Of a stretch of DNA of 64,000 nt, positions 1 to 9,592 are shown piece after piece. The stretch spans positions 434,001-498,000 of the forward strand of contig NZ_JAAAMU010000006.1 of the NCBI RefSeq assembly GCF_009909195.1. The letters are read 5' to 3'. The position numbers and the translations under genes were made by a program. Positions within the stretch are counted from its first letter, which is position 1; each line of letters opens with the position of its first letter. The notes under the pieces were generated by a model. The model was not told the DNA's origin. It made no database searches and worked only from the letters and a program-made list of their open reading frames with translations. This DNA comes from Paenibacillus sacheonensis (GTDB taxonomy: Bacteria; Bacillota; Bacilli; Paenibacillales; Paenibacillaceae).

Positions 1-1
1 A

Positions 2-253
2 ATGGAATCGGCCGCGCGCCTGTACTACGAGAACGCGCATCTGCCAAGCCCTTCTGCCCGGGAAGTGAATGCCTCGCCAACCGGAATCGCCGTATTCGGC
101 AACGATTTCAAGTCGATCGGCCTCTTTGCCAGACGGGACAACTCGAATATCGTTCAATGGTCGGAGTTCGAGCGCGGCACGCATTTTGCAGCCTACGACG
201 AGCCTCGGCTTCTGGCCTCCGAGCTTCAAAGCTTCTTCCGCCGCTTCCGATAG
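2..253 (+). CDS. alpha/beta hydrolase (epoxide hydrolase-like), 3' end only
   Basis: Only the last ~83 codons are in the window; the reading frame is open to the left edge, so the first Met seen is probably internal. The tail (ERGTHFAAYDEPRLLASELQSFF) has the usual end of epoxide hydrolase/haloalkane dehalogenase-type alpha/beta hydrolases, in which the catalytic His sits in a G-x-H-F-A motif followed by a helix that closes the fold. The nucleophile and acid lie outside the window, so the substrate cannot be named. Confidence 0.75.
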   Translation: MESAARLYYENAHLPSPSAREVNASPTGIAVFGNDFKSIGLFARRDNSNIVQWSEFERGTHFAAYDEPRLLASELQSFFRRFR

Positions 254-420
254 TCGTTACCGCTCGCTGTACAGGCCGCTTCGCCGGCCTTTTTTCCATA
301 TCGGCCTCTCGAAAACCGTTCTGCTTCTAAAGGGCATTCCCATCCAAGCGTAGAATCTTGGTAGTAGTGATCCGGGCGAATCGGCATGCGCCCGACCGTT
401 ACACCAAGGAGGATTCCATC

Positions 421-1347
421 TTGAAATTGGACCGTTTGTTGGCGATTACGATGACCTTGCTTAATCAACCTCGCGTGAGCGCAACGGCTTTGGCCGAGCG
501 TTTCGAAGTGTCTCTGCGAACGATCTACCGGGATATGGACGCCATCAACCAATCGGGCATCCCGATCGTGTCCTATCCCGGTGCGGATGGGGGCTATGAA
601 ATCATGTCCAGCTACCGAATCGACAAGCAAGTGCTGACGCTCGACGACTTCGCGTCGATCTATACGGCCCTTCGCGGTATTCGAACCGCGACGGACAGCG
701 AGGAGGATCATGAGCTGCTCGACAAAATCGGGGCGATGATTCCGGGCATGGCTGGGTCCGCTCCGACCGAAAGATCCAAGATCGATCTCGACTTCAAGCC
801 GACGCCGAACGATAAGGAAAAATTCGCCCCTTTGCATGAGGCTATCAAAAACCTGCAGTTGGTGCAGTTTGCCTACTTGAACAATAACGGTCAAGAATCC
901 GAACGCACGGTAGAACCGATGGGGCTCTATTTGAAAGGGTATGTCTGGTACTTCTACGGCTACTGCCTGCTGCGGTCCGAGCTGCGCAACTTCCGGTTAT
1001 CCCGCATCCTCCGCCTTCAGGTGCTGCCGGAGACATTCGTCCGGCGAAATTACTCGCTTCAGGACATCGAGAAGCAGTTCATGAGCCGGGCGGACTTTTC
1101 CAAAGTGAAGGTGCTGCTGCATTTTCATCCCTCCGCGAGGACGCGCGTACTGGATGAATTCGGTTTCGACCAGATTCATGACAACGAGGATGGAACATTG
1201 ACGGTCCATGCCAACTATTCTTCTACGGCCCGCGCCACCCAGACGGTGCTTAGCTATGGCAGTCAGGTAACGGCAGCCGAACCGCCGGAATTCATCGAGG
1301 AGTTGAAGAAACACATACGTGCCATGGCCGCGAAATACGGTGTCTAG
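421..1347 (+). CDS. YafY/WYL-type transcriptional regulator (HTH_11 + WYL domain)
   Basis: A 308-residue cytoplasmic DNA-binding regulator. Residues ~1-60 form a winged helix of the DeoR/HTH_11 kind (LAERFEVSLRTIYRDM is the recognition helix region). The middle and C-terminal parts match the WYL fold (EPMGLYLKGYVWYFYGYC and FRLSRI), which is thought to sense a small ligand or nucleic acid. I chose the TTG at 421 because AAGGAGG at 406-412 lies 8 nt upstream; the frame is open further upstream but has no better ribosome site. The gene is monocistronic, and YafY-type genes often regulate an adjacent enzyme, so the hydrolase at the left edge could be the partner (inference). Confidence 0.85.
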   Translation: MKLDRLLAITMTLLNQPRVSATALAERFEVSLRTIYRDMDAINQSGIPIVSYPGADGGYEIMSSYRIDKQVLTLDDFASIYTALRGIRTATDSEEDHELLDKIGAMIPGMAGSAPTERSKIDLDFKPTPNDKEKFAPLHEAIKNLQLVQFAYLNNNGQESERTVEPMGLYLKGYVWYFYGYCLLRSELRNFRLSRILRLQVLPETFVRRNYSLQDIEKQFMSRADFSKVKVLLHFHPSARTRVLDEFGFDQIHDNEDGTLTVHANYSSTARATQTVLSYGSQVTAAEPPEFIEELKKHIRAMAAKYGV

Positions 1348-1382
1348 GAAGCCCTCCGCACCGCTTTACTTCACCTAAATTT

Positions 1383-1412
1383 GGTATATCCCCTTCATTC
1401 CGGGACATACTC
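1383..1412 (+). promoter_or_regulatory. candidate sigma-G-type promoter of the gerA operon
   Basis: GGTATA at 1383-1388 and CATACTC at 1406-1412 are 17 bp apart and 35 bp before the first germination gene. Known sigma-G promoters, which act in the forespore where gerA operons are expressed, have a -35 near TGAATA and a -10 near CATnnTA. The -10 fit is good and the -35 fit moderate. Confidence 0.4.
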
Positions 1413-1446
1413 CTCATATCAATGATGATGCAGAGGATGAACCGCA

Positions 1447-2787
1447 ATGAACCAGCAGATTCAGAAGCTCCGGGATCAATTTTCGGAAAATGATGATTTC
1501 TTCATGCTTCAAGATTCGTTCCTTGGCACGCCGGTCGTCCTCTTGGGGCTGAAATCTCTAATCGATGTCGTGCCTATGAAGCTCAGCTTGCAAACGTATC
1601 ATGCCGCCGCCATAGAATCCCATATCACGCTCGATGCATTCAAAAAAGTCCTCGGGGAAGCCGACGAGGCAGTCGGCGCCCATGAGATCTATGGCAGCAT
1701 TCTCAACGGAAAGCTATTCATTTATTTCGAGGCCGACGATTCCTTCGTCATCATGGACCCTATCCCAAGGGCGCTTAACCGATCCATAGAAACGCCGATT
1801 AACGAGAATGTCATGCAAGGCTCCCAGTCCGCGTTCACCGAGGATATCGCAACCAACGTCGGCTTGGTACGCAAGCAGCTTCAGTCCGACCATTTGCGGG
1901 TGCATACGCATACCATCGGAACGGAGGAAGCCAAGGATGTCGCGCTCGTCTATTACGAAGGCCGTGCCGATATGGACTTTATTCGAAGAATAGAACGCCA
2001 ATTCGCGCAAAACAAGAACAAAACCATCGAGAATCTGCAGCAGTTCTCGAAAGAAATCCTCGGCTTCCCTACTTGGAGCATGGTCTCGAAATTCAACCAA
2101 ACGGAGCTGCCGCAAGAAGCCGCCCATTCGCTGCGCAAAGGACGCGTGCTGCTGTTCGTCGACCGGCTTCCGCTCGCGTTAGTCACTCCCGGCATGCTGT
2201 GGGATGCCTTTTGCCTGGACAGCGACCGGAATTTCCCGCTTCCGTTGATGCTGTTCTTACGTACCGTTCGCGTCCTCGGCGCGCTGGCAACTTTGATCCT
2301 GCCGGGACTATATGTCGCCCTTGTTTCGGTCAATCCCGAGGTTCTGCGGATCGAAATGGCGTTATCCATCGCCCAGACCCGCGCGGGAGTCCCGTATCCC
2401 GCCATCATCGAGATCATCTTCATGTTCGTCGTGATCGAGCTGACGATCGAGGCCAGCTTCAGGCTGCCCAAGACGATCGGTCCGACGATCACCATGGTCG
2501 GCGGCATCATTCTGGGACAAGCCGCCGTGCAAGCGAAGCTGGTGAGCAATCTGCTCATCATTATTTTGGCGGCCACCACAATCGCGAACTCGACCATCAT
2601 CGGCCTGCAGCAGTCGCTAGCGCTTCGGATCTCGAAATACGTGGTCGTCGTCTTGGCTTCCATGTTCGGCGTGCTTGGCATCTTGGAAGGAATGCTGCTC
2701 ATCTGCGGTTATTTGGGAAGCTTGACAGCCTACGGCATTCCTTTCGTCGGCTTCCCGAACGCGAAGAGCGAGGCCAACCGTGGATAA
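1447..2787 (+). CDS. GerA-family spore germination receptor, A subunit
   Basis: A 446-residue subunit of a GerA-type nutrient germinant receptor in the spore inner membrane. Residues ~1-240 are the soluble two-lobed N-terminal domain; about five membrane segments follow from ~275 to 425, with the conserved family stretches FVDRLPLALVTPGMLWD and GLYVALVSVNPE. It is slightly shorter than the usual ~480-500 residues. GAGGATG lies 8 nt before the ATG. The next gene overlaps by 8 bp, and A-B-C order is standard for these operons. Which paralogue group (GerA, GerB, GerK) and which germinant cannot be told from sequence alone. Confidence 0.93.
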   Translation: MNQQIQKLRDQFSENDDFFMLQDSFLGTPVVLLGLKSLIDVVPMKLSLQTYHAAAIESHITLDAFKKVLGEADEAVGAHEIYGSILNGKLFIYFEADDSFVIMDPIPRALNRSIETPINENVMQGSQSAFTEDIATNVGLVRKQLQSDHLRVHTHTIGTEEAKDVALVYYEGRADMDFIRRIERQFAQNKNKTIENLQQFSKEILGFPTWSMVSKFNQTELPQEAAHSLRKGRVLLFVDRLPLALVTPGMLWDAFCLDSDRNFPLPLMLFLRTVRVLGALATLILPGLYVALVSVNPEVLRIEMALSIAQTRAGVPYPAIIEIIFMFVVIELTIEASFRLPKTIGPTITMVGGIILGQAAVQAKLVSNLLIIILAATTIANSTIIGLQQSLALRISKYVVVVLASMFGVLGILEGMLLICGYLGSLTAYGIPFVGFPNAKSEANRG

Positions 2788-3850
2788 ATCATGGCAGGTC
2801 GCGCTGATGTATTTCATCGTCCATCTCGGTCTGATCTTCTTCATGTACCCGGGGGATATAATCGCCAGCACGCAGGACGGTCATTGGATTCCCATCGTCT
2901 TGGGCTTTGCCCTGCACCTTGCCGCGCTCTCCCTCTATCTCAAGGGGCTCTTCAACTGGGGAAACAACGACATTATCGCCCTGTATATGAAAGCCGGCAA
3001 AGGCTATGCGGTTCTGTTCCTGCTGCCGCTCGCCGTATATTTCTTCATGGCCTGCATCACCGTCGTTCGATGCTCCGCGGAGATCATGACGATCGTCATG
3101 CTGTCGAGCACGCCGCTGTGGGCCGTCATGCTGACGTTCCTGTTGATTCCGACCTACTTCGCGCTGAAAGGCATCACCTCCATCTTCCGTACCGGCGTGC
3201 TCATCGGGATGATGAACGTGCCCATCATCTTGTTCTTCTTCTCGTTTTCCTTCCAGAATATAGACTGGCGGTACGTTTTCCCGATGATCGGCAAAGCATC
3301 TTTCTTGACCGAGCCGAGCTACCTGGAGAGCTTCTTCGTGTTCGCGGGAGGATTTCTGTTTCTTGGCTTTATCCAGCCCCATGTCGCCTTTCGGAAGCGT
3401 TACGTCATCCTGGCCGCCATCGCGCTGCTGCCCTTCTTTATTTTCTCGGTGTACATCCCGCTGCTGACGTTCGGGCAGTCGACGGCTTCTACGTTCAACT
3501 TTCCGTTCATCGTCTCGCTCGACACGATCTCGATCACGTGGCTGATGTTCGAACGCATCACGGTTTTCCTGCTCCTCAGCCTGATTTCGTTCCTGATGCT
3601 CTTCTTGTCCCTGTCGTTGTGGTCGACGATGCGCATCGTGCATGCCGGCATCCCCGCCCTCAAGCCGCGCTACTTGCTAGTGTCGATACCGGTGCTCGTG
3701 TATGTCGTCTGCTTGGCGATTCCGAGCTGGACGGATATCGTGAAGTTGTTTTGGTGGAATACCTACTTAAGGTTCTACATCATGGCGGCCATACCGCTCT
3801 CGACTTATTTCTTGGCAAGCCGCAGCAAGAAAAGGATGGTACGCTCATGA
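2780..3850 (+). CDS. GerAB-family germination permease subunit (APC superfamily)
   Basis: A 356-residue integral membrane protein with about ten hydrophobic segments, typical of the B subunit of GerA receptors, which belongs to the amino acid-polyamine-organocation transporter superfamily and probably binds the germinant. The GTG at 2780 overlaps the end of the A subunit by 8 bp, which implies translational coupling. The N-terminus (MDKSWQVALMYFIVHLGLIFFMYPG) and the Pro/Gly breaks in TM1 fit the family. The stop overlaps the next ATG by 4 bp. Confidence 0.92.
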   Translation: MDKSWQVALMYFIVHLGLIFFMYPGDIIASTQDGHWIPIVLGFALHLAALSLYLKGLFNWGNNDIIALYMKAGKGYAVLFLLPLAVYFFMACITVVRCSAEIMTIVMLSSTPLWAVMLTFLLIPTYFALKGITSIFRTGVLIGMMNVPIILFFFSFSFQNIDWRYVFPMIGKASFLTEPSYLESFFVFAGGFLFLGFIQPHVAFRKRYVILAAIALLPFFIFSVYIPLLTFGQSTASTFNFPFIVSLDTISITWLMFERITVFLLLSLISFLMLFLSLSLWSTMRIVHAGIPALKPRYLLVSIPVLVYVVCLAIPSWTDIVKLFWWNTYLRFYIMAAIPLSTYFLASRSKKRMVRS

Positions 3851-4920
3851 AGCATACGTGGATGCGCGCAGTCGGTATCGCAATCGCGGTTGGAATAGCG
3901 GCTTTGCTAGGGGGATGTTGGGATAATCGGGACATCGATCATCGCTCCTTGCCCGTCGTGATGGGCGTGTCCTTGTCCAAAGACAAGTACGAGGTCGTGT
4001 TGCAGATCCCCGAGACCAGCTCGAAGGGAGTCAACCTCCGAATCTTGAAGCAGAAGGGCAGAACCATCAACCAAGCCGTGGATAAAATCAGCGAGCGCAT
4101 GGAGAGCAGCGTCGATCTGCTGCATTTGAAAGTCATCCTGGTCGAGAAGGGATACGCCCAACAAGGCCTCACGGACAGTATCGCCAGCTTTATGCGGTCC
4201 CGCGATATTTCGCCGAAGACGATCGTCGCCATATGCGACGAGAAACTGGATCCTTTTTTCGACTATGTCAAAAAGTCCATGACGCCCCGGGGGACGACGC
4301 TCTACGACTGCTTCGAGAAGAACGCGGGATGGAATCCCCAAATGTCCTTGACGCGCATCTGGGAAGTGTACCGAAGCATCCATTCCTACACGCGCGACGT
4401 CGCGATTCCCATCATCAAATCCGGGCGCAACGGAACGATTGATTACCTGGGCTCCGCCATCATTAAGAACGGCAGGATGGTGGACCAAATCACGCCGGAG
4501 GAAACGCTGCTCTTCAATTCGTTCAACGGCCATAGCGCGCAGGGGAAAATCGAAGTCATGGACAAAGCCAGCGTGATGATCCTGCGGAGCTCCATGCGCC
4601 ACCGCAGCAAAATCGTTCAGGGCACGCCGTATCTCTATGTTCAGATTACGGTGAAGGTATCGATCGTGGAAACGAAAGGGTCCGTAACCTCGCAATCGAT
4701 CAACCAAGAATTGGAGAAGATTCTCATGAAGCGGTTCAGCGGCATGCTGCGCAAATCGCAGACGCGAGAAGCCGACATCCTTGGACTCGGACAATATTTC
4801 CGCAACAAGATCCCGAGAACGCAATTGCGCGTCTGGCGGGAATCGTATCTTCCGAAGCTCCGGATGGACTTTCGAATCAAATCGATTATTCAGAACGACG
4901 GCTATACGAAGCTTTCGTAG
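3847..4920 (+). CDS. Ger(x)C-family germination lipoprotein
   Basis: A 357-residue lipoprotein, the C subunit of the GerA receptor. The signal peptide ends in a lipobox LLGGC with the acylated Cys at residue 24, and WDNRDIDHRSLP after it is the family's start of the mature chain. I took the ATG at 3847, which overlaps the B-subunit stop (ATGA). The same frame is open far upstream, but that part is the shadow of the B-subunit gene and has no lipoprotein signal. No clear terminator follows; 4921-5061 is featureless. Confidence 0.92.
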   Translation: MKHTWMRAVGIAIAVGIAALLGGCWDNRDIDHRSLPVVMGVSLSKDKYEVVLQIPETSSKGVNLRILKQKGRTINQAVDKISERMESSVDLLHLKVILVEKGYAQQGLTDSIASFMRSRDISPKTIVAICDEKLDPFFDYVKKSMTPRGTTLYDCFEKNAGWNPQMSLTRIWEVYRSIHSYTRDVAIPIIKSGRNGTIDYLGSAIIKNGRMVDQITPEETLLFNSFNGHSAQGKIEVMDKASVMILRSSMRHRSKIVQGTPYLYVQITVKVSIVETKGSVTSQSINQELEKILMKRFSGMLRKSQTREADILGLGQYFRNKIPRTQLRVWRESYLPKLRMDFRIKSIIQNDGYTKLS

Positions 4921-5061
4921 ATAAGCAAGGACGTTGAGCAGCCCGCGTTCAGAATGTCGAGCACATCAAAATTCGCGAAACTCGATTGACCGATTCAGAT
5001 CGCCGATGCGAGGCATTGTATGCCTGCTTGCGAATTCACCCTCAACCTAAGCACCCTGCAG

Positions 5062-5195
5062 CTAACGCTTGCCAGGAGGCTTATTGTGCGATTTTGTCGT
5101 GCAATCAGCCTCTATACGCCAAATAAGGTCTGTCAGAAGCGTTAGGTTTTTTTTAGCCGTGTTTTTGGGGAATTAGCACCGCTGACAACCTTTAG
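5062..5195 (-). repeat. dispersed intergenic repeat family A, truncated copy 1
   Basis: Read on the minus strand, this stretch matches the first ~135 bp of the two longer copies at 9024 and 19134: a GGTTGTCAGCG block, CACGGCTAAA, CTAACGCTTCTGACAG, then ATAAGCCTCCTGGCA and an inverted CGTTAG end. It lies between the gerA operon and the YesN gene, with no coding potential. It lacks the right-hand ~150 bp of the other copies. Confidence 0.7.
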
Positions 5196-5310
5196 GCATT
5201 AGGAGTTTGCCCATGCTTACGTTGAACGATCGGCTGCCTCCGCCTCTTGCCGATGTATCCGCCACTGTTAATATGTAACGTTAAATTGAACCAGAAACGA
5301 AGAGAGAAAC

Positions 5311-5330
5311 CTGCGGTTAAAAACCGGCAG
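5311..5330 (-). terminator. possible terminator of the YesM/YesN pair
   Basis: CTGCCGGT/AACCGCAG can form a short hairpin a few bases after the response-regulator stop codon; on the minus strand it is followed by GTTTCTCTC, a weak T-rich tail. Confidence 0.35.
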
Positions 5331-5334
5331 CAGC

Positions 5335-6897
5335 CTACGATTCCTCCTGCGCCCCTTGCCCGCCCCGGACTTGCGCCCGATAAGCGCTCGGCGACTGGCC
5401 GACCTTCTTCTTGAACATGAAGCTGAAATGCGCCGTATCCTTGAAGCCGACGGCATACGCGACCTCGTAGGATTTCATGTCCTCGCGCAGCAGCTTGTTC
5501 TTGGCCGCTTCGATTCGGAAGTCCCACAGCAGGTCGGTGAAATTCGTGCCCGTCTCTTTCTTGATCAACCGGCTGAGATAGGAATAGTTGACGTTCAGCT
5601 TCTGGGCAACCGACTGCAGCGTCAACTCCTCCATGTACTGCTCCCGGATGAGCTGACGGACGCCGGATATCACCTTGAGCGGCGAATCCGCCAGCTCCGC
5701 GCGCATCAGCTCCTGATAGGCTAGCAGCTGCTTCTCCAGCTCCTTCATGATGTCCGTGAGCAGCACGGCGCGGATCAGCTTCCCGCGAATATCGACGGAC
5801 ATGCCGTGCGAAGGCTTAAGGCCGAAGTCCGCCAGCGCCGCTTCCGCCTTCTCGATCAGCTGTAGCGCGTAATGCTGCATGTCCTTCTTGCTCGCGCCGA
5901 CGGAGAGCATGCTGCGGTACGAGTCCTTGAGCAGCGCGCGAATCTCCTCGGCGTCGCCGCCGCGCAGCGCGTCCGCGATCCGGCCGAGCGAAGCGCCCGT
6001 CTCCTGCTCCTTCTCGGTCAAGAACGACTCCATCGCATCGAAGGCAATGACGGAATTCTTGCCGAGCAGCATCCGGTATTCCATGCATTTCTTCACCTGG
6101 CGCAAGGCCTCCGGCAGCTGGCAGTAGGTCTGGAACGACTGGCTGATGCCGACGGACAGCGACATTCCGCGCGTCGTGTCGCCGCCCGCGGCGATCTCGT
6201 TGGCGAACGCCATCAGCCGATCCCGCTCGCCCTGCTCTCCCGTAAGCGGCAGGCACACGTAGATGCCGCTTGCCGAGGAGGACGTCCAGCCTTTCAATCC
6301 CGCGGTGCCGGCCGCTTGCGCCAGCTGTCCGCGCAAATGCGCCGCCGCGAACGGAAAATGCTCGCCTTCGTCGTCGCGCGGCGCGTCCAGCTCGGCGTAC
6401 AGCAGCAGGAATCCGCTATCCGGAAGCCCGTTCTCCGCCAGCCAGTGCCGCTTGTAATCATCGCCATACTCTCCCGCCAGCAGCTCGAAGAACCGATTAT
6501 GCTCCTGCCAGTCCGCGAGCAGCGGCTCCTGGGAACGCAGCGAGGCCACCGTGCGGATCAGCTCCTCCGGCAGGAAGGGCTTGGTCACGAAATCCGCCAC
6601 GCCGAGCTTGATCGCCTTGCGCGCATAATCGAATTCGTGATAAGCCGTCAGGAAAACGATCGGAATCGCCGGGTACCGCACGCGCAGTTCCTCGGCAAAA
6701 GTAATGCCGTCCATGACCGGCATGCGAATATCCGTAATGACGACATCGGGCAGCGGCCCGGATGCCGGCAGCTGCTCCAGCGCTTCCTGCCCGTTGGACG
6801 CCGTCCAGGCAACCTCGCAGCCGATTTCCTTCCAGCCGGCCATGGAGGCCAGAAACGTTACGATCTCGCGTTCATCGTCTACAATCATGATGCGCAT
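5335..6897 (-). CDS. AraC-type response regulator (YesN family)
   Basis: A 520-residue response regulator that pairs with the histidine kinase just upstream. The receiver domain spans residues ~1-120 with acidic pair D7/D8, phosphoacceptor Asp56 (VVITDIRMP) and the Lys of VTKPF. A ~260-residue linker of the YesN kind follows, then a C-terminal AraC double helix-turn-helix (SVAQKLNVNYSYLSRLIKKETG and YEVAYAVGFKDTAHFSFMFKK). I chose the ATG at 6897, 4 nt after the kinase stop, preceded by GGGGAGC; the frame is open upstream only as a shadow of the kinase. Such regulators usually switch on carbohydrate uptake genes, but none is adjacent here. Confidence 0.92.
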   Translation of the reverse strand: MRIMIVDDEREIVTFLASMAGWKEIGCEVAWTASNGQEALEQLPASGPLPDVVITDIRMPVMDGITFAEELRVRYPAIPIVFLTAYHEFDYARKAIKLGVADFVTKPFLPEELIRTVASLRSQEPLLADWQEHNRFFELLAGEYGDDYKRHWLAENGLPDSGFLLLYAELDAPRDDEGEHFPFAAAHLRGQLAQAAGTAGLKGWTSSSASGIYVCLPLTGEQGERDRLMAFANEIAAGGDTTRGMSLSVGISQSFQTYCQLPEALRQVKKCMEYRMLLGKNSVIAFDAMESFLTEKEQETGASLGRIADALRGGDAEEIRALLKDSYRSMLSVGASKKDMQHYALQLIEKAEAALADFGLKPSHGMSVDIRGKLIRAVLLTDIMKELEKQLLAYQELMRAELADSPLKVISGVRQLIREQYMEELTLQSVAQKLNVNYSYLSRLIKKETGTNFTDLLWDFRIEAAKNKLLREDMKSYEVAYAVGFKDTAHFSFMFKKKVGQSPSAYRAQVRGGQGAQEES

Positions 6898-6901
6898 GCG
6901 G

Positions 6902-8617
6902 TCAGCTCCCCTCGTTGTCTTGCAGCATCTGTATGGGCATGACGACCCGGAGCAGCGTCGTCCCCTCTTGGCGAAGCAGGCTCGCGCCGTAGGTATTGCC
7001 GTAGTGCAGCCGCAGTCTTGCATTGACGTTCTCCAGACCGGAACCAAGCCCCCTGGAGCGCCGCAGGGCGAGATTCCCGTTCTCCCCGTCGGCTTCTTCG
7101 TCCGACGAGCTGTTCTCGATTTCGATGACTAGCTCGTATTGCACTTCCTTGACGGTAATGGCGATCGTCCCGCCCTCCGGGAGACGGTCGATGCCGTGCA
7201 CGACCGCATTCTCCACGACCGGCTGAAGTAGCAGCTTCGGAATGGCGATCTTGTGATACATATCGGGCAGGTCGATCGAATAGGACAAGCGGTCGCCGTA
7301 GCGAAAGCGATGAATCTCCAGATACTTGCGGACGAACTCCATCTCCGTGCCGAGCTCGACGAAGGCATTGCCCGGCGTAATCGAGAACCTGAAGATTCCG
7401 GACAAATGATGAATCATTTGCGGAATATGCTTGGCCTTCTCCGGCGAGTGCGACATAATGCTGATGTACTCCATCGTGTTATAGAGAAAATGCGGGTTGA
7501 TGTACATCCGAATCGCCTTCAGCTCCGCCTCGCGGACGAGCAGTTCGTTCTTGTAGTTGGTCTCGATGAGATGGCTCGTCCGCTCGACGAGACTGTTGAA
7601 GCCGTTGCACAGCATGGCGATTTCGTCATTGGTCGTAATGCCGGTAATCGGCTGGTACTCTTCCCGCTCCGCCGCGCGCATGAGGCGGGTCAGCCGCTGA
7701 ATCGGAATCGTGATCCGGCGGAGAATCACGTAGGTGACGATCGTGATGGCCACCCATGCCGCCAGCGTCACCCCGACGGTGAACAAGGCCTGCTGCTTCA
7801 CAAGGCCGCCGGTACCCGGGCTCGCCAGCAGGACGTACCGGAACTCCGAGTAGCGGGATTTTTGCCGGATGACGATCTCCTTCACGGAGTCCCGGATATC
7901 GAGCAGATGCCCGATCTTGCCGACGTCGGAGGCGCTCATGATCTGATTGTCGGAATTGGTAATATAGAACATGTTCGGCTTAAACGCGGCAAACATGGAT
8001 TGCAGCGACGCGGTGTCCAGCGTGACGATTAGACGCCCGGTCTCGGAATCCTGCGAAGGCCGCTGGCCCTCTTCGAATATCTTCACCACGCACGCGATGC
8101 GCCGGTCGTCGTTGAAGAACGCCCATTCCGGCATCCTGTCGAACTCCAATGGCATTTCCCGGAACGCGTCCGGATAAAGCAAGCGCTTTCGAGAGTCGGT
8201 ACTATAGACCAGGCCATCCTCGTCCAGCAGATAGATCCCGCTGACGAACGGGCCGATCTTCAGCTTGGCGGTCGCGAGCTCGGACTGGAGCATGACGTTG
8301 ACGGAGGCGTTCAAGCCCTCGTCCTTGCGCCCCTGGTTCGAAGCGCGGAGCAGGGACTGCAGGAACATGTTTTCGCTGATCGGCGTCATCTGGCTCTTCA
8401 CCGCGTAGAGCACCTCGTCGAACTTGTCGGCGGTGCCGGACAGCCGCTGCTGCGCCTCTTCGGCGGCTTTCTTCTCGATGACGAGACTGGATCGGATATA
8501 GAAGGTCGAGCTCACGATGATGAGCGGAATTAACGTCAGGAGGGAGTAGATGATGAGCATCTTGTAAAACAAACGGGAGCGAATGGGATCCAGCACGTTT
8601 GCGGTCAGCCATGTCAT
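6902..8617 (-). CDS. sensor histidine kinase (YesM family)
   Basis: A 571-residue membrane kinase. TM1 is at residues ~19-41, an extracytoplasmic dCache-like sensor region follows, TM2 is at ~275-298, then HAMP, the His_kinase domain with phospho-acceptor His376 in NPHFLYNTME, and a HATPase_c domain with N-box QPVVENAV and a late glycine-rich loop (GLGSGLENV). GGAGA precedes the ATG. The kinase gene comes first and the YesN regulator second, the common order; compare the reversed order in the pair at 37-41 kb. Confidence 0.92.
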   Translation of the reverse strand: MTWLTANVLDPIRSRLFYKMLIIYSLLTLIPLIIVSSTFYIRSSLVIEKKAAEEAQQRLSGTADKFDEVLYAVKSQMTPISENMFLQSLLRASNQGRKDEGLNASVNVMLQSELATAKLKIGPFVSGIYLLDEDGLVYSTDSRKRLLYPDAFREMPLEFDRMPEWAFFNDDRRIACVVKIFEEGQRPSQDSETGRLIVTLDTASLQSMFAAFKPNMFYITNSDNQIMSASDVGKIGHLLDIRDSVKEIVIRQKSRYSEFRYVLLASPGTGGLVKQQALFTVGVTLAAWVAITIVTYVILRRITIPIQRLTRLMRAAEREEYQPITGITTNDEIAMLCNGFNSLVERTSHLIETNYKNELLVREAELKAIRMYINPHFLYNTMEYISIMSHSPEKAKHIPQMIHHLSGIFRFSITPGNAFVELGTEMEFVRKYLEIHRFRYGDRLSYSIDLPDMYHKIAIPKLLLQPVVENAVVHGIDRLPEGGTIAITVKEVQYELVIEIENSSSDEEADGENGNLALRRSRGLGSGLENVNARLRLHYGNTYGASLLRQEGTTLLRVVMPIQMLQDNEGS

Positions 8618-9023
8618 AGGGAAGGTCTCCTATTCGGTTAGTAGGGCGCTTCGTCTTGGAGAGGAGGTTGTGATTTCATTATGCTATAAAGTGAGGGATA
8701 TTCAAGCGAAATTTGTAGAAAGCTGTCTGTTAATTATATAAAAGCTTCCAGTAGGCAGCGAGTTTCGGCGCGCCACGAGCCGGCTTACAGGAAGACATGC
8801 GAAAGAAGAGGCATCCGATCGGAATCGGACGCCTCTTCGGCATGCAGAGAAATCTCTTTAAAGAGAGAAACTCTTTTCGATAGGGAACCTTCTTTAGGGT
8901 GGGGAACCTTCCTTAAGGTGAGGAACCCTTTTTAAGAGGCAGATAAGCCGCTGCATGGTTAGGGAATTCGGCCAAAGACGGAAGCTGTCTATCGTTGGGC
9001 GTGGATTCGGGCAATCGACGCAC
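8618..9023. other. intergenic spacer with a hairpin and ~19-bp repeats
   Basis: No gene is visible. Positions 8803-8838 form a strong hairpin (GAAGAGGC..TCCGAT pairing with ATCGGA.GCCTCTTC) followed on the minus strand by TTCTTTCG. At 8884-8935 a degenerate ~19-bp unit (GGGAACCTTCTTTAGGGTG and variants) occurs about three times. Confidence 0.5.
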
Positions 9024-9315
9024 CCTAACGGTTGTCAGCGATGCTAATCCTTCAAAATCACGGCTAAATCAATGCTAACGGTTGTGACGGACGTTATTGA
9101 GCGTTTAGACGCTGATTTGCATAGGAATATCGCATAATAAGTCTCCTGACAACCGTTAGCGATGGGAAATGTGCTATTTGAGCCGATTAAGCTTCCGTAC
9201 AATCGTTAGGCGCACGGCGTTCTGGTTTATGGCCGCATGCGTGCCCCTACAGCTTGGATCGGCAATAAGCGGCCAACGGCGTTCCGCGATTTTTGGTACT
9301 GTCGGCATTTCAAAA
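9024..9315 (+). repeat. dispersed intergenic repeat family A, copy 2 (~290 bp)
   Basis: A long noncoding element with several copies of CTAACGGTTGTCAG and its inverse TGACAACCGTTAG. Blocks shared in order with the copy at 19134 include GGTTGTCAGCG, CACGGCTAAAT, GACGTTATT, GAGCCGATTAAGCTTCCGTA, then TTATGGCCGCA, AGCTTG..TCGGCAA and CGCGATTTT. No open frame of note and no terminal inverted repeats typical of an IS. Confidence 0.75.
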
Positions 9316-9355
9316 GCTTCTATTCCTTAACGCGAGGCATCCGATCAGGATTGAA

Positions 9356-9592
9356 ATGCCTTCTACTCTTCTGCTCTTCTGCTCTTCTGCTCTTCTGCTC
9401 TTCTGCTCTTCTATTCTCTCTATTTTCTTTCTACTCCTACTCCTATGCCTATTCCTATCCCTTCCTCCCATTCCTACCCTATTCCTTCCCCTATTCTTTC
9501 CCCTATTTCCCCCTATTCTTCCCCCTTTTTTTTCCTTTCTTTTGCCCTACGTTCTTCCCTGCTTTTTCCCAATCCTTCTCCTTCTATCTCCA
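9356..9592. repeat. polypyrimidine tract with 8-bp tandem repeat
   Basis: CTCTTCTG is repeated five times without error at 9366-9405, and a sixth copy is imperfect. The plus strand then stays almost purely C/T for about 170 bases. Long plus-strand frames through it encode only Leu/Phe/Ser/Pro runs and are not credible genes. Confidence 0.85.

Noticed and set aside
2791-3846. Open extension that would make a 709-residue Ger(x)C protein
   Set aside because: It runs out of frame through the B-subunit gene, is Arg/His-rich, and the real start at 3847 has a lipoprotein signal.
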